DNA of 64,000 bases, taken from positions 496,001 to 560,000 of the forward strand of contig FMBT01000294.1 of assembly GCA_900095095.1 (NCBI GenBank), given 5' to 3'. Source of the stretch: Fragilariopsis cylindrus CCMP1102 (Eukaryota > Bacillariophyta > Bacillariophyceae > Bacillariales > Bacillariaceae). The notes beneath the pieces are model-generated. The model saw nothing but the letters and a program-made list of their open reading frames with translations. It was not told the origin of the DNA and ran no database searches. Below, in pieces: positions 21,132 to 31,572 of this stretch (the stretch's first letter is position 1; each line of letters opens with the position of its first letter). Made by a program: the position numbers and the translations under genes.

Positions 21132-24100
21132 TCACTTAAAACTCCCCTGAGTTTTCTTTGCCAACTTTTTCTGATAACGTTGATGCACAGACCATAAATT
21201 TGTTAGATCTGAATCATCCAGTTTCATTATTTCCGTCAGTATACGCTGCCGTCGGTTACTCGATTCGAATATGCTATCACGTGGCAGTGAGGCATAATTA
21301 CTCGACCTTCGCTTGCTTATTATATTCTTCGAATTTCGTTTCACAATCTTTTTGGCCGTCCTCAGAATGGCCTTGTCAACTGCCTTAATACGACGAAAAG
21401 AGTTCTTTTCTTTTTTGACATCGAAAGCCTTCTCGAGAGAGGAAAGATCTTCGAGACAGAATAAGATATGCATACGTGCACTTTCTGGTAGTCGAGCTAT
21501 CTGAGGTAACGATAGGCAACCACCCTTTTTCGTCCTTGGCTCTTTTGTTCCGTGGGAAAATTCCATTTTTTCTAACAACGCCTCAATAGAGAATCCAGCG
21601 AGCGAAGACCGTTCACCATAAAAACGCGTCATGGGCATTTTCACTTCAACTAAAGGATAAAGTGAGATATTACCACTGTCAATTTGAATGGTATAAGTCA
21701 TCAAAGACTTTGGTAGAGGATTCGCATTCTCTTCGTCTACCTCCTCTGACTTGGTTTCGTCGCATTTCTGAAGATCATCCGCCGACTTACTTTCTGTTCC
21801 TGATCCATCTTTCGTACGAACAATGTTGTTCATAATTTCACTGACGATGAGGGTGATTTCTTTTCTCACTGTCCAAGGAGAATCAACGGCGGTCACACCT
21901 AGCCTCAAATTAATAAGTGATTTCGACTTTGGATCTACCCCAGCGACAGATGGTAGATTAATGAAACGAAATTGAAGCCCGTGACCTTCACGATTTTTGT
22001 AGTCCAGGCTCTCAAGTGGAGGTGGAATATCTAGAAGGGCACATGCAGTTGATGGCCAGGGTTTGCTGTTTTGCGCATGATCTTCAATCATTGATGAGAC
22101 GGAAGTGTGCGAATCGCATCGCTGTCTATTACTATGCAATTGGAGTAAACCAAAAGACGCAACATTCTTTTCATTATTTGTTCCACAAAATTCATTCCAC
22201 GCAAACTGTCCAATATCAAGTTCAAGATCTTGAAAGATTTTTTCGGATGTATTTAAAGACTGACAGTCGATGGTCAAACATTTCGTCTCAATCTGCCAGT
22301 AGCAAAACGAGAGGTCTCTATCATCCCTGTCTTCTCGCATAACATGTACACGGATTGTAGTCTCGGCAAAGTAGACTCCCAGCACGGTTATATTTTCTGG
22401 TTGCATATAACTTTCATAAGAATCTAACAACTCTTCTTCCTGTACTGCCTCTTCTTTCTTGCCATACAGTAAACCAGAAAAGAATCCGGTGGAGGAAGAT
22501 GTTGCTTGCGTAGTATCTTCTGTATTCGAAGGTACAACTACGTTCGCAGCGGCTACTTTCTTCTTTGCACTATCTTTTTCTGGGTCGAAATCTTTCGGAG
22601 GTGGAGTTGATTTTGTAAAAATTGACCTCAATAATCCTATTGTTTCGAGGTTGTTTCGGTCTATATTGATTTCCAAAGGATCTCGAATACTGAATTGCAA
22701 TGTTAGTCCGGGCATGGGTATGGAATAATCAAGAGGGGATTCCAAATTTATGTCGGAGTTGGGAGCTTCCCAACACAAATCACATACTTCAGAAGGCAGA
22801 TGTTTGCAATCCTTGCATGAACTGAGCTCCATCCCTCGGGAGACACGATGGAATAAACTTGGTACATTACAACTTTGTACACCATTTGCATCAACGTGAT
22901 AAACATCCACTCCCGGATGTATTGATGTGGACTGTACATTTTCAATATTTGTTTCCATAGCAGCCACGATTTCTTTGTCAAAAGACTCTAAATCACTCTT
23001 ATTTGGCGTTGTTCCGCGACTGATACGAGGTTCCATAGGCGCGAGAGGAAGTGGGCCTGGAGCAATCGTATCCATGCCTCCACCAAAGAGAATAATGGAA
23101 TCGTAGTCTGATTCATCTCCTTCCTCGAAGTCTTCACCAAAGAACCATGAGTAGCTAGTCGCCATTTCTACTGTTTTTGTTCCCATGTAAATTCGGGCTT
23201 GAATATCTAAACCAGAACACCTAAGCAAATGATTTTCAGTAGACGCTACCCACTTTTGACGTGCCCAGATCACTTCTGATGACGAAGCATTTCGTGTCGC
23301 AATCTTAGAAAATTGCGAGTTTGGAACAAAGAGCTCAACAAATATACCTGCAGAGGGTCCCCTTCCTGTTCGAATATGACGAATTAGATATTCGTTTTTG
23401 TGCTCTACTACATTGGCATCGCCGATATTGTTTGATGGGATTCTTAGAAGAGAAGGTGGTTTGATGGAAGTTTCTGCAAAAGAAACGGAACTGCTGTTCC
23501 CATCGAAATTGTTGTTATTATGATAATCATCTTCGGTTGTCTGATTTTGGAAGTGTGAAAAAATGTCTCCTCCGCTGTCCACGGACAAAAAGTCAATTCC
23601 AACTTCAACCATCGTGTCTTTTGAGCTGGATTGTGGTTTTCTATAACCACCCTTACTGCTGGTATTATTCGCCTCACTTTCTGTTGATGGGGTCATTGGC
23701 TCGTCTCTAACAATGAGTCGAATACGAATATCGCGCAGAAACAAATGTGGTATGGCCGAAATAATTCTAGCAAGTGCATTATCAGCCAATACTCGATCAC
23801 CTACAGTATCGCGTTTGGGTTCTGGTTTTGGCTCGGTAGCGCCATTCTTCTGGTTGCTATTGGAAGAAGCGTCAGTGAAGGTATCGTCACCATTGGATGC
23901 GTTTTGAGTGTTATCATCGATTTCGGATTCAGCGCTAGTACTGTGCTTTATCGTAGTATCGTCACAAGACTGGTCATCCTCATCAGTATAATTTTTCGGT
24001 TTTATAGGTATCGCTTCAATTGTAACTTCGGCGTCTTCGACCATGACATGGAGTTCCTTTCCAATCAGACGAACATCGATCGTGCCGATTCGACCATCTT

Positions 24101-24935
24101 CTCCTAGACAAAGTCGAACAGGATATTCATAGTCTTCCTCATAGTCTTCTTCCTCTTCGAAATATTCATACACATAATTGGCGTCGTCGTCGTCATTGTC
24201 GTTAATGGTGGGTATATTATTGTTCTCGCCTTCCGTAGGAAGCGAAGAAGAGGATCCCTTATCATTTGTGAAGGAATCTTGGTTCTCATATTCTCCCGTA
24301 ATATTTTCATTTTGATCACCCATGTGTCGTTGCTGTTGCTGCTGCTGCTGTTGGTGGAACGAATCGTCATATTTGTTTTTACCTTCAGTACTGCTCCCAT
24401 TATTGGTACCATTACGGTTGGAGAAGCACGAAAACATTCTCGATGTTTGTACAGGCGTCGAAGGTCTTCTTGTTGGTAATGGGTATCCGCTGCTATCGTA
24501 TTTGATATCCTCATCTGAGTAATATTCCGGCAGAGCGTCCAACTCGGCTTCTGTCGATGTGGTCTTTGTGTTGTCGCCGTAGCTCTCCTCTCCGACAGAA
24601 AATCGTTTGGTCTGGGTGGTATCATTTTCTCGTATCGTACTTATAGGTTCCTTATTCTCTATTATTCTTTCCTGGGATGACATTTTTTGTTTTCTTCGTC
24701 TAACTCTTCTTCTTCTGCGTATTTTTCGCTTCTTGACAATCTTTCCAGGCATTACCTCCATGAGTTGAACGCCCTCTCTCAACTTGACGTTTTTTAATCG
24801 AACACCCCACCCTGACCCATCGTAACTCGGTAACGTAACCGCCTCCACATCAACGTCGCTTAAATATTTCGTGAGAAAAGTTTGGAGCGTCTTTGATAGT
24901 AGCGACATTGCCGCCGTCTTCAAATAAGTCGACAT
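21132..24935 (-). CDS. Large protein with chorein-like N-terminus, possible bridge-like lipid-transfer protein
   Basis: The gene encodes 1267 residues in one exon from an ATG at 24935. The first 60 residues (SLLSKTLQTFLTKYLSDVDV, then WGVRLKNVKLREG) follow the pattern of chorein N-terminal domains of VPS13/ATG2-type proteins: an amphipathic helix ending in KYL, then a strand pair with a W-G and an L-x-N-x-x-L motif. Those proteins carry phospholipids between membranes in a long groove. The rest alternates beta-rich segments (such as VRLCLGEDGRIGTIDVRLIG, then IRIRLIVRDEP) with long acidic or Ser-rich linkers, which fits repeated-groove proteins but is not diagnostic. A CxxC-type cluster (SSCKDCKHLPSEVCDLCWEA) lies near the middle. 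The C-terminus is basic. Family assignment is by pattern only. Confidence 0.5.
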   Translation of the reverse strand: MSTYLKTAAMSLLSKTLQTFLTKYLSDVDVEAVTLPSYDGSGWGVRLKNVKLREGVQLMEVMPGKIVKKRKIRRRRRVRRRKQKMSSQERIIENKEPISTIRENDTTQTKRFSVGEESYGDNTKTTSTEAELDALPEYYSDEDIKYDSSGYPLPTRRPSTPVQTSRMFSCFSNRNGTNNGSSTEGKNKYDDSFHQQQQQQQQRHMGDQNENITGEYENQDSFTNDKGSSSSLPTEGENNNIPTINDNDDDDANYVYEYFEEEEDYEEDYEYPVRLCLGEDGRIGTIDVRLIGKELHVMVEDAEVTIEAIPIKPKNYTDEDDQSCDDTTIKHSTSAESEIDDNTQNASNGDDTFTDASSNSNQKNGATEPKPEPKRDTVGDRVLADNALARIISAIPHLFLRDIRIRLIVRDEPMTPSTESEANNTSSKGGYRKPQSSSKDTMVEVGIDFLSVDSGGDIFSHFQNQTTEDDYHNNNNFDGNSSSVSFAETSIKPPSLLRIPSNNIGDANVVEHKNEYLIRHIRTGRGPSAGIFVELFVPNSQFSKIATRNASSSEVIWARQKWVASTENHLLRCSGLDIQARIYMGTKTVEMATSYSWFFGEDFEEGDESDYDSIILFGGGMDTIAPGPLPLAPMEPRISRGTTPNKSDLESFDKEIVAAMETNIENVQSTSIHPGVDVYHVDANGVQSCNVPSLFHRVSRGMELSSCKDCKHLPSEVCDLCWEAPNSDINLESPLDYSIPMPGLTLQFSIRDPLEINIDRNNLETIGLLRSIFTKSTPPPKDFDPEKDSAKKKVAAANVVVPSNTEDTTQATSSSTGFFSGLLYGKKEEAVQEEELLDSYESYMQPENITVLGVYFAETTIRVHVMREDRDDRDLSFCYWQIETKCLTIDCQSLNTSEKIFQDLELDIGQFAWNEFCGTNNEKNVASFGLLQLHSNRQRCDSHTSVSSMIEDHAQNSKPWPSTACALLDIPPPLESLDYKNREGHGLQFRFINLPSVAGVDPKSKSLINLRLGVTAVDSPWTVRKEITLIVSEIMNNIVRTKDGSGTESKSADDLQKCDETKSEEVDEENANPLPKSLMTYTIQIDSGNISLYPLVEVKMPMTRFYGERSSLAGFSIEALLEKMEFSHGTKEPRTKKGGCLSLPQIARLPESARMHILFCLEDLSSLEKAFDVKKEKNSFRRIKAVDKAILRTAKKIVKRNSKNIISKRRSSNYASLPRDSIFESSNRRQRILTEIMKLDDSDLTNLWSVHQRYQKKLAKKTQGSFK

Positions 24936-25930
24936 ATTTATATATCTAGATAGCGACGGCGATAGCAGCGGCGACAGGGAGACAAAGGAATATTTTTTCG
25001 GAACAGATTAGAAGATATTATGTGTGTTTTTGTTTGTGGTCTCTGCTGTACTGGCTATTTTAGAGCTGCAGCATTATGAGTCTTCGTTCTGGAAGAATGT
25101 ATATATCTTGTTATTATCAATATGGATATTTCTTATCACTACGATTTGCATTTGTTCATTGACGAACATAAAACATTGATGCATACCGGTACTGTAGCAT
25201 CAATAATGGTCATTGATGATCATTTGATCTGTAATAATTTTTTAAATTTGCTCTTTCGATACAACGAATTGATTTTCGTTCTTAAACAAATTGAGAAGGA
25301 ATTGATCAATTTCTCGGACACTCCATTTTCGCCATAATAATTATACCTTGAAAATATTTACTGATCTTGTACTACTACTACTACTATCTCATATCATTGA
25401 GATATCCGTGTAGACATTTCAGTAACTATACGCTCCATGGCTTGATTCAGCTTCAGCAGCAAATTTTTCTACAGAGTTTGCACCTTACTTCTAGGTAGAC
25501 TGTAAGATATACAGAAGAAAGAATTGGTTGTAGCTTTAACAGATAGGAAAATAGTCATCATCGCTCATCAGTCATGTTTTGAATTGCAGCCAATCAGTTG
25601 TATAGTTGAAGTTACAATTGTAAGCAAGGACAAGGCTGATGAAAAACAGGAAGTGATACAGCTTAAATTGTTTTGCTTTATACCTAAATATAAAAATATC
25701 TTCTAAATACCATCAAAGAATATTAGCTATGATGTGGTAACAATAATGCTCAACATGGCATTAAGTACTATTCCTATTGTGATCAGTATCATATATTATA
25801 TTGAATGGTATGCTGCTACTTAGTACCTGAACATACTATATATTTAAATGATACTATAAAATAATTGGTGTGTACTACTAGATTACCTTTTTAGTAGTAG
25901 ACATATGGTATATATCATCATCCTGCATCA
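24936..25930. other. Intergenic, about 1 kb, no gene supported
   Basis: The region is AT-rich. A 71-codon plus-strand frame at 25122-25337 has no domain and non-coding-like composition. A (CTA)n run lies at about 25371-25386. Confidence 0.4.
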
Positions 25931-26862
25931 TCAAACTAGGAGAATCACAGCAGCGGCACCTAACAAGCCGATTGCGATGGTGACGACTGAATTTTGATGA
26001 CTACAAGTGCTGCTAACGATGATAGCATCAGTGTCGAAGCTTGGGGCATCGGTTGCGTTGCCATCGGTTGCGTTCCCAAAATCGTCGTCGAAGATGAGGT
26101 CAGTAATGTTGCTAGTATCTTCGAACTCAATAGGGGCATCAGATGGAGTGTCAGTAGTAGAATCAGTACCATCGGAAGTATTCATATCAGTTGTTCCTGA
26201 TGATGTTGGAACAGTTGCTCCTGATGTCGGTGGAATAGTAATAGGAATATCAGTAGTAAGATCCTCACCAGAAAGACCACCATCATCAGAATATACTGTA
26301 ACAATCAGGTTTTGTCCTATTTATCGAACACGATCATTGCGGAAAGGAGACAAGACAAAAAAAAAACGAGTTTTTGAGTGTAAGTGTCAAAACATCCATA
26401 GAAAAGATAGATGCAAACAAACAAACAAACACATAGAATACTAGATAAGATACACGAAAGGGGAAAAAGTCATATTATTCGAATCCTCCTTAACTTATTT
26501 TACGTACCTGCACGACAGTGTCCTCCGTTCCCGATATCACATGCAAAAAACATATTAGTTCCTTCAAGACTACCATCAGCGTCTGTAAATGTATATTCTG
26601 TTGGACTTTTATCGCCTACGAATATCTGACCATCGAGTCCACAGTCCATTGTTGGATGAACATAAACATTATGTCCAGTATTCCATTTAAAAATAATAGT
26701 ATCACCTACATTGGCGTCAACTTCTTTTGGTCCACTATATGGTAAATACCAATTATCAATTTCAATCAGCTCTGCTGCTGCTGCTACTGATGTTGCCGTA
26801 AAAGCCAGAGTAGCAGCAGTGAATAGGACGATCGTTGACAAGAAAGTGGTAGAAGATGCCAT
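25931..26862 (-). CDS. Secreted phytocyanin-like cupredoxin with complete copper site and C-terminal anchor
   Basis: Two exons, 26508-26862 and 25931-26316, join in phase 1 (donor GTACGT, acceptor TAG) and give 246 residues. An N-terminal signal peptide (LSTIVLFTAATLAFTATSVA) precedes the blue-copper domain. The expected ligands are present: His in TGHNVYVHP, Cys in MFFACD, His in GGHC and an axial Gln in GQN, which is supplied across the splice junction. The Cys in MDC and the one in GGHC would form the conserved disulfide. A Thr/Ser/Asp-rich stalk and a hydrophobic C-terminus (VVTIAIGLLGAAAVILLV) suggest a GPI anchor or membrane tail, as in plant phytocyanins. Electron transfer at the cell surface or wall-related binding is the family role. 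A paralogue with the same intron position lies at 35541-36200. Confidence 0.85.
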
Positions 26863-27513
26863 TGTAGATTGATTGTGTGGTCGAGTGTGGTTTGGATTTT
26901 GTGACTCTTTGTTTTGATGTACATACTCGTAACTCGTAATACAGTAGAGAGAGCGTAAAGAATATTCCCAACTTTTGCCGATCAAATTTTTAACATTCTG
27001 GCGCGTTTTGTATCAGTTAAGATACTCCGTCGCGTCCGCAAATGATCCTACGAACGTTTGTTTAGTATCACCAGGTATCATGGGCCATATCTTTTTTTTT
27101 TTTAAAGAGTTGGCCTGCCCCGCACGAATGGAAAATATTTTGTCATTGCCCCTCCTCCTTTATATCCCCCTTTTCTTTCGCACCCTCAACGAACAACGTT
27201 GAACGTGTAAGCAAACCTCAATGAATGAAAAACGACGTCAAGAGGAAGAAAGGCTAAATTCCGTTCCGATACACAAGATAAGTAGGCAGAACAGATCATA
27301 GATGAAGAAAGTGAAGAATTGAAGAATGAAAAAGTAGTCACCTCGAGATAGTTTAACATAAGGTATCTTAAGAAGTTTTAAGTCTTTAACCATTTTCATT
27401 ACCTATACTGTTTATCTTGTCTTATTGTTTGGCTGTATCCCACGTACTAGTACGACGTTGCTGATGCAGAGACCTAATCAATTTTAAAACTGGACCCGGT
27501 CATAAAACCGATA
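26863..27513. other. Divergent intergenic region
   Basis: It separates the minus-strand cupredoxin from the plus-strand PNGase-like gene and holds both promoters. No open frame looks coding. Confidence 0.45.
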
Positions 27514-30500
27514 ATGAAAGAGAGAAGAAGACCTGTTATACATGTACGGAATCATTCGGTTTTAATATCATCATCATCGTCTTTATCATCAACATTAACA
27601 TCAACATCATCGTCAGCAGCAGAAATAGCAACAACAGCAGCAACAACAATAACAACATCATTAGGAGCATCATCGCCGCGTCATCAGAATATATTTATTT
27701 TACTTCGTCGGTTGTTGATTCCATTTTTCGTCCTTGTTTCTACCACTTGCTGTACCACAACTACTTCTCTATCAACGTTTGGCAATAATAAAGGTATAGT
27801 CGAAAAAAATTCCAACTGTAAAACAGGTAGTGGTATTAGTAGTAGTAGTAGTAGTAGTAGTATCGCCAGCAATCAAAACAAGAACAACATTCAGCACGCC
27901 ATAAAAAGCAACAACAACAAAATTGTTGGCAGTAGTATTCATAAAAACAAAGCAGATATAACAAAAGAAAATACTGCCCATAATATACCGCATACTAGTA
28001 AAAACAAACAAACAGACTGCAATAAAGTTGACAACAATAATACGCTGTCACAAAAAGAAGATCATATTCACAACAGCATCAAGAACGGAACAAATAATAC
28101 CAATAATAACAACGGCATTAATAATAATAATAATAATAATAACGACGACGACGACGACGACGATATGGCGGCACGTTCTCTTATTCCTGGTCTAGCAGAA
28201 GAAGATCAAAAGTTTCTTGATCGAGTTCAAGGATCTCTTCGTACGGTAATACGTTGGGAGGAGGACAAGGATCTATTCAAAGAGTGTCGAGCACAAATCC
28301 CATGGAAGGAACTTGTCGACGATTATGATTATGAAATGAATAATAACAACGAAATTAATGAGAAATACTTGAATTATGACGTTGATCGATTATTACGTGG
28401 AACTGGTGGTGATTCAAGTGCATTGTTTTTACAACGATTATGCCGATGGTTTCCTACATTTATGAGTTGGGTCAATGCACCACCCTGTAAGGTATGTGGA
28501 TGTGAAGATATGGAAATGAAGACCGTACGAGGGCCAGAAACTCCAGAAGAATTAGAAGGACAGGCAAAGCGAGTAGAAGTTTATTACTGTCCTGAGTGCA
28601 AGGACAATACAACAACTTTTCCCCGTTATAACTTAGCAAAAAAGTTACTTGAAACTCGTCAGGGTCGTTGTGGAGAATATTCGAACCTATTCGGATTATT
28701 TTGTAGATCGGTCGGATTTGAAACGCGACTGGTATTAGATTGGAGTGATCACTTATGGACGGAGGTACGATTAGGTGATTCTTGGATCATGGCGGATGGA
28801 TGTGAGGGAATTATTGACAAACCAAGTATGTATGAACACGGTTGGGGCAAGGACGGACTCTGTTATATGGTCGGTATTGGACGAGATCATGTCGTTGACG
28901 TCACACCACGATATACGCGTCAATTCATGACAGAAGACTTCCAAACAAGACGGCGAGGACATACATCGTCAGAAGAGAGTAGTGATAGAATACTCCATAA
29001 ACTGAACGACCATTTGAGACCGACTGTGGCTAGAACTCGAGCGGAAGAATTGATAAATCGTCAAAAATTAGAAGAAGCCGAATTGCAACAATGTAAGCAG
29101 GGTACTGGATGGACTGATCAAGAAATTTACGGTAGCGGACGCATTAGCGGATCTCTTGCTTGGAAACAATCCCGTCAAGAAGCGGGTGGTACGAATCAAC
29201 CTACCGAGGAGGAATCGAATAATAATATTGTTGAAGAAGAAGATGGCGAGGCCGGTGGTGATCAAAATGTGACTAAGAGTCGAACTCAAGAGGTGGCGGG
29301 ATTTCCCGTTGAGGCCTTTATCCCCCCAACATTGGAGAACGGGAAAGTTATATTTCAGATTCATCCCCGCCCTTCAAGTCGTCATGATGGAATTATCGTT
29401 TCGAATACGCCATGTGCCGTGGGAGTAACAAATTCCATATCAGTGGTAGTAGTTGATAACGACAAATCGTTAGGGTGCATCCTACAATCGAAGTCGTTTG
29501 TTGATTGGTCAAGACTTATTGATTTCGTCAATGAACTTCCTACAGGCAGAATTGTCCTAATGAATGGAAAAATTGACGTCGGAAATGAAACCAAGGCGGA
29601 AGATAGTATTTATAAAGAAGTTAATATAGCTAGACTTGGTGGATGGGATGGAAAAGAGGCTATGGAAAAGGGGGTCATTTTTGTAGGTCAGATAGATGCA
29701 AATCCTGATTGGATGGTTTGTACAACTTTAGATGATGATACTGTCATTAATGGATATGAAATTGAGATTGAAACAGGAAACGGTGGAGATAGGAGAATAC
29801 TATCAGTGAAACGTCGATTGCGAACTGAACGCGCATTCATGCCCCAGCGCATTGCAGGTCGTTTACCTGAAGCTTTTATGCCATTGAGTCAACAGGTCAA
29901 AGCAGACGAAAAAGATAAGCGGAAGGCGTATCTTAAATTCACAGAATCTCATACCGGTCGATATTGTGGTTATACTACGAAGAAAAATTATCCAGTCTAT
30001 TTACTTGATTCTTCATCATATCCGTTACAGCGTATCGAACCAGTCGCTGCAGAGATTTTGGGAAAAGAAAATACGTGGAACACTTTCTTGGAATTACCAG
30101 AACCTCTTGTACCAAAGAATGATTGTGGGATCGATAATGCCCCACCAGATACCGCATCAAGTCCACTTTATGACGTACCATTGGATTCAAGCTTTTTCAA
30201 TTCTTCTTTCGGACCGAATCTTCTTTCAAATGTCAATCTCAAAAGAGATACAGCAGATACTTTGACTAATGCTCGTTTGATAGGTCTATATTTTTCTGCC
30301 CATTGGTGTGGACCATGTCGACAATTCACACCTATGCTAGCGGAAATGTATGACCACCTCAAAGAAAAATCTCCCACCCATGGTATCGAGATTGTTTTTG
30401 TCAGTGGCGATCGGGATGAGCAAAGTTTCAACCAATATTACGAAACCATGCCATGGAAGGCCATTCCCTTTGATCAATCACAATTCGTTAAACAGGCATT

Positions 30501-31344
30501 GAATGTGACGTACGGCGTTCGGGGCATCCCCGCCTTTGTGGTTCTAGACGCAGTTTCTGGTCAAGTTGTTGTGTCAGCGAATGAGAGCCGACAAGAGGTA
30601 GTAACTGCTTGTAGAGGTGGAGAGCTTCGAATCGATGCAATGCTTCAATCGTGGCTTGGTCGTACACCGGCTTCTACCAAGGAATTTATTTCGATGCTAG
30701 AGTTGTCTGCCCGTGAAATGGAGCCAAGCACAGATGCGAAGTACATAGATCCTGACGATAACCCTTATCTGAAGAAATTACTCGATACTTCCAAACAAGA
30801 TGATAACAATAATCCTCCCAACGATAGGGATATTTCGACACGAATTAAGATTGAGTTTGAAAAGTTAGTGAAGGCTGGTAACGATCCTAACTCGGCAGCC
30901 GCCGCCGCCCTCACCATGGTTACGAAAAATTCAAAAGGAAAAAAATTGGAATCGATTACTCCGGGAGCACTCGATGGGAAAGCAACATATATGGGAAAAT
31001 CTAGACCGAAATCGAAAGATACTGTTGTTGACCAAGCATTGGCCAACGTTCTGGAACTGAATTCTGAATCTGCGGTATCCGACGTACTATCTACCGCATT
31101 CAAGTATCTGAAGAATTCTAAAAACGAACCAAGTGAACCGAAATTTCGGAGTTTCAAACTCAGTAATAAGATCGCTGATACAGTTACCCGAGTCGAAGGT
31201 GGATTGGGCCTCATGCAGGCGCTTGGTTTTGAAGTAATCGGGACGTACCAAGACTTCAAAGCGAGTATTCCTGTGACAACTAACTTGGTAGCCATGGAAA
31301 AGAGGATAACGCGATTGATCGAAGAAACGGAGTCGAAATCGTAG
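27514..31344 (+). CDS. Peptide:N-glycanase-like protein fused to a thioredoxin domain and a PUB-like domain
   Basis: The frame is open for 1276 codons in one exon. Residues 1-217 are Ser/Thr/Asn/Lys-rich with a hydrophobic segment (LLIPFFVLVSTTCC); an internal ATG at 28165 (MAARSLIPG) would give a cytosolic protein, so the start is uncertain. The transglutaminase-like PNGase core shows a zinc site (CKVCGC near 325, YYCPEC near 358) and the triad Cys in GRCGEYSNLF (about 384), His in DHLWTEV (about 412) and Asp in MADGCEG (about 426), followed by DKPSMYEHGWGK and VVDVTPRY as in NGLY1. PNGase strips N-glycans from misfolded glycoproteins in ERAD. Near 630-735 a segment (LGCILQSKSFVDWSRLIDFV) resembles ILEI/FAM3 domains. 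A nucleoredoxin-like thioredoxin domain with WCGPC lies near 931. The last 85 residues fit a PUB domain, which binds p97/Cdc48 and is N-terminal in animal enzymes. Confidence 0.85.
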   Translation: MKERRRPVIHVRNHSVLISSSSSLSSTLTSTSSSAAEIATTAATTITTSLGASSPRHQNIFILLRRLLIPFFVLVSTTCCTTTTSLSTFGNNKGIVEKNSNCKTGSGISSSSSSSSIASNQNKNNIQHAIKSNNNKIVGSSIHKNKADITKENTAHNIPHTSKNKQTDCNKVDNNNTLSQKEDHIHNSIKNGTNNTNNNNGINNNNNNNNDDDDDDDMAARSLIPGLAEEDQKFLDRVQGSLRTVIRWEEDKDLFKECRAQIPWKELVDDYDYEMNNNNEINEKYLNYDVDRLLRGTGGDSSALFLQRLCRWFPTFMSWVNAPPCKVCGCEDMEMKTVRGPETPEELEGQAKRVEVYYCPECKDNTTTFPRYNLAKKLLETRQGRCGEYSNLFGLFCRSVGFETRLVLDWSDHLWTEVRLGDSWIMADGCEGIIDKPSMYEHGWGKDGLCYMVGIGRDHVVDVTPRYTRQFMTEDFQTRRRGHTSSEESSDRILHKLNDHLRPTVARTRAEELINRQKLEEAELQQCKQGTGWTDQEIYGSGRISGSLAWKQSRQEAGGTNQPTEEESNNNIVEEEDGEAGGDQNVTKSRTQEVAGFPVEAFIPPTLENGKVIFQIHPRPSSRHDGIIVSNTPCAVGVTNSISVVVVDNDKSLGCILQSKSFVDWSRLIDFVNELPTGRIVLMNGKIDVGNETKAEDSIYKEVNIARLGGWDGKEAMEKGVIFVGQIDANPDWMVCTTLDDDTVINGYEIEIETGNGGDRRILSVKRRLRTERAFMPQRIAGRLPEAFMPLSQQVKADEKDKRKAYLKFTESHTGRYCGYTTKKNYPVYLLDSSSYPLQRIEPVAAEILGKENTWNTFLELPEPLVPKNDCGIDNAPPDTASSPLYDVPLDSSFFNSSFGPNLLSNVNLKRDTADTLTNARLIGLYFSAHWCGPCRQFTPMLAEMYDHLKEKSPTHGIEIVFVSGDRDEQSFNQYYETMPWKAIPFDQSQFVKQALNVTYGVRGIPAFVVLDAVSGQVVVSANESRQEVVTACRGGELRIDAMLQSWLGRTPASTKEFISMLELSAREMEPSTDAKYIDPDDNPYLKKLLDTSKQDDNNNPPNDRDISTRIKIEFEKLVKAGNDPNSAAAAALTMVTKNSKGKKLESITPGALDGKATYMGKSRPKSKDTVVDQALANVLELNSESAVSDVLSTAFKYLKNSKNEPSEPKFRSFKLSNKIADTVTRVEGGLGLMQALGFEVIGTYQDFKASIPVTTNLVAMEKRITRLIEETESKS

Positions 31345-31572
31345 GGCTGTATTGCGATAGCAATAGCAATAGCAATAACCATGATGATAATATTGAACGA
31401 AAACAACCATTTAAATGCTCGCGCTGGAAGGAAGTAACTACACAAGACAATAAACCAATAAAAGAATGGAACAATACTCCCAGACCCAGTGATCGAACGA
31501 GCTCATTGCTATAAAATAACAACAACAACAGCCATACTTAGATCTATTTTTTTGTATTATTGTTTTTATATT

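Noticed and set aside
25122-25337. 71-codon plus-strand ORF
   Set aside because: AT-rich composition, no domain, no splice context; indistinguishable from intergenic background.
30765-31445. 226-codon minus-strand frame opposite the PNGase fusion
   Set aside because: The plus strand carries the PUB-like domain here; the antisense frame has no domain and is a shadow.
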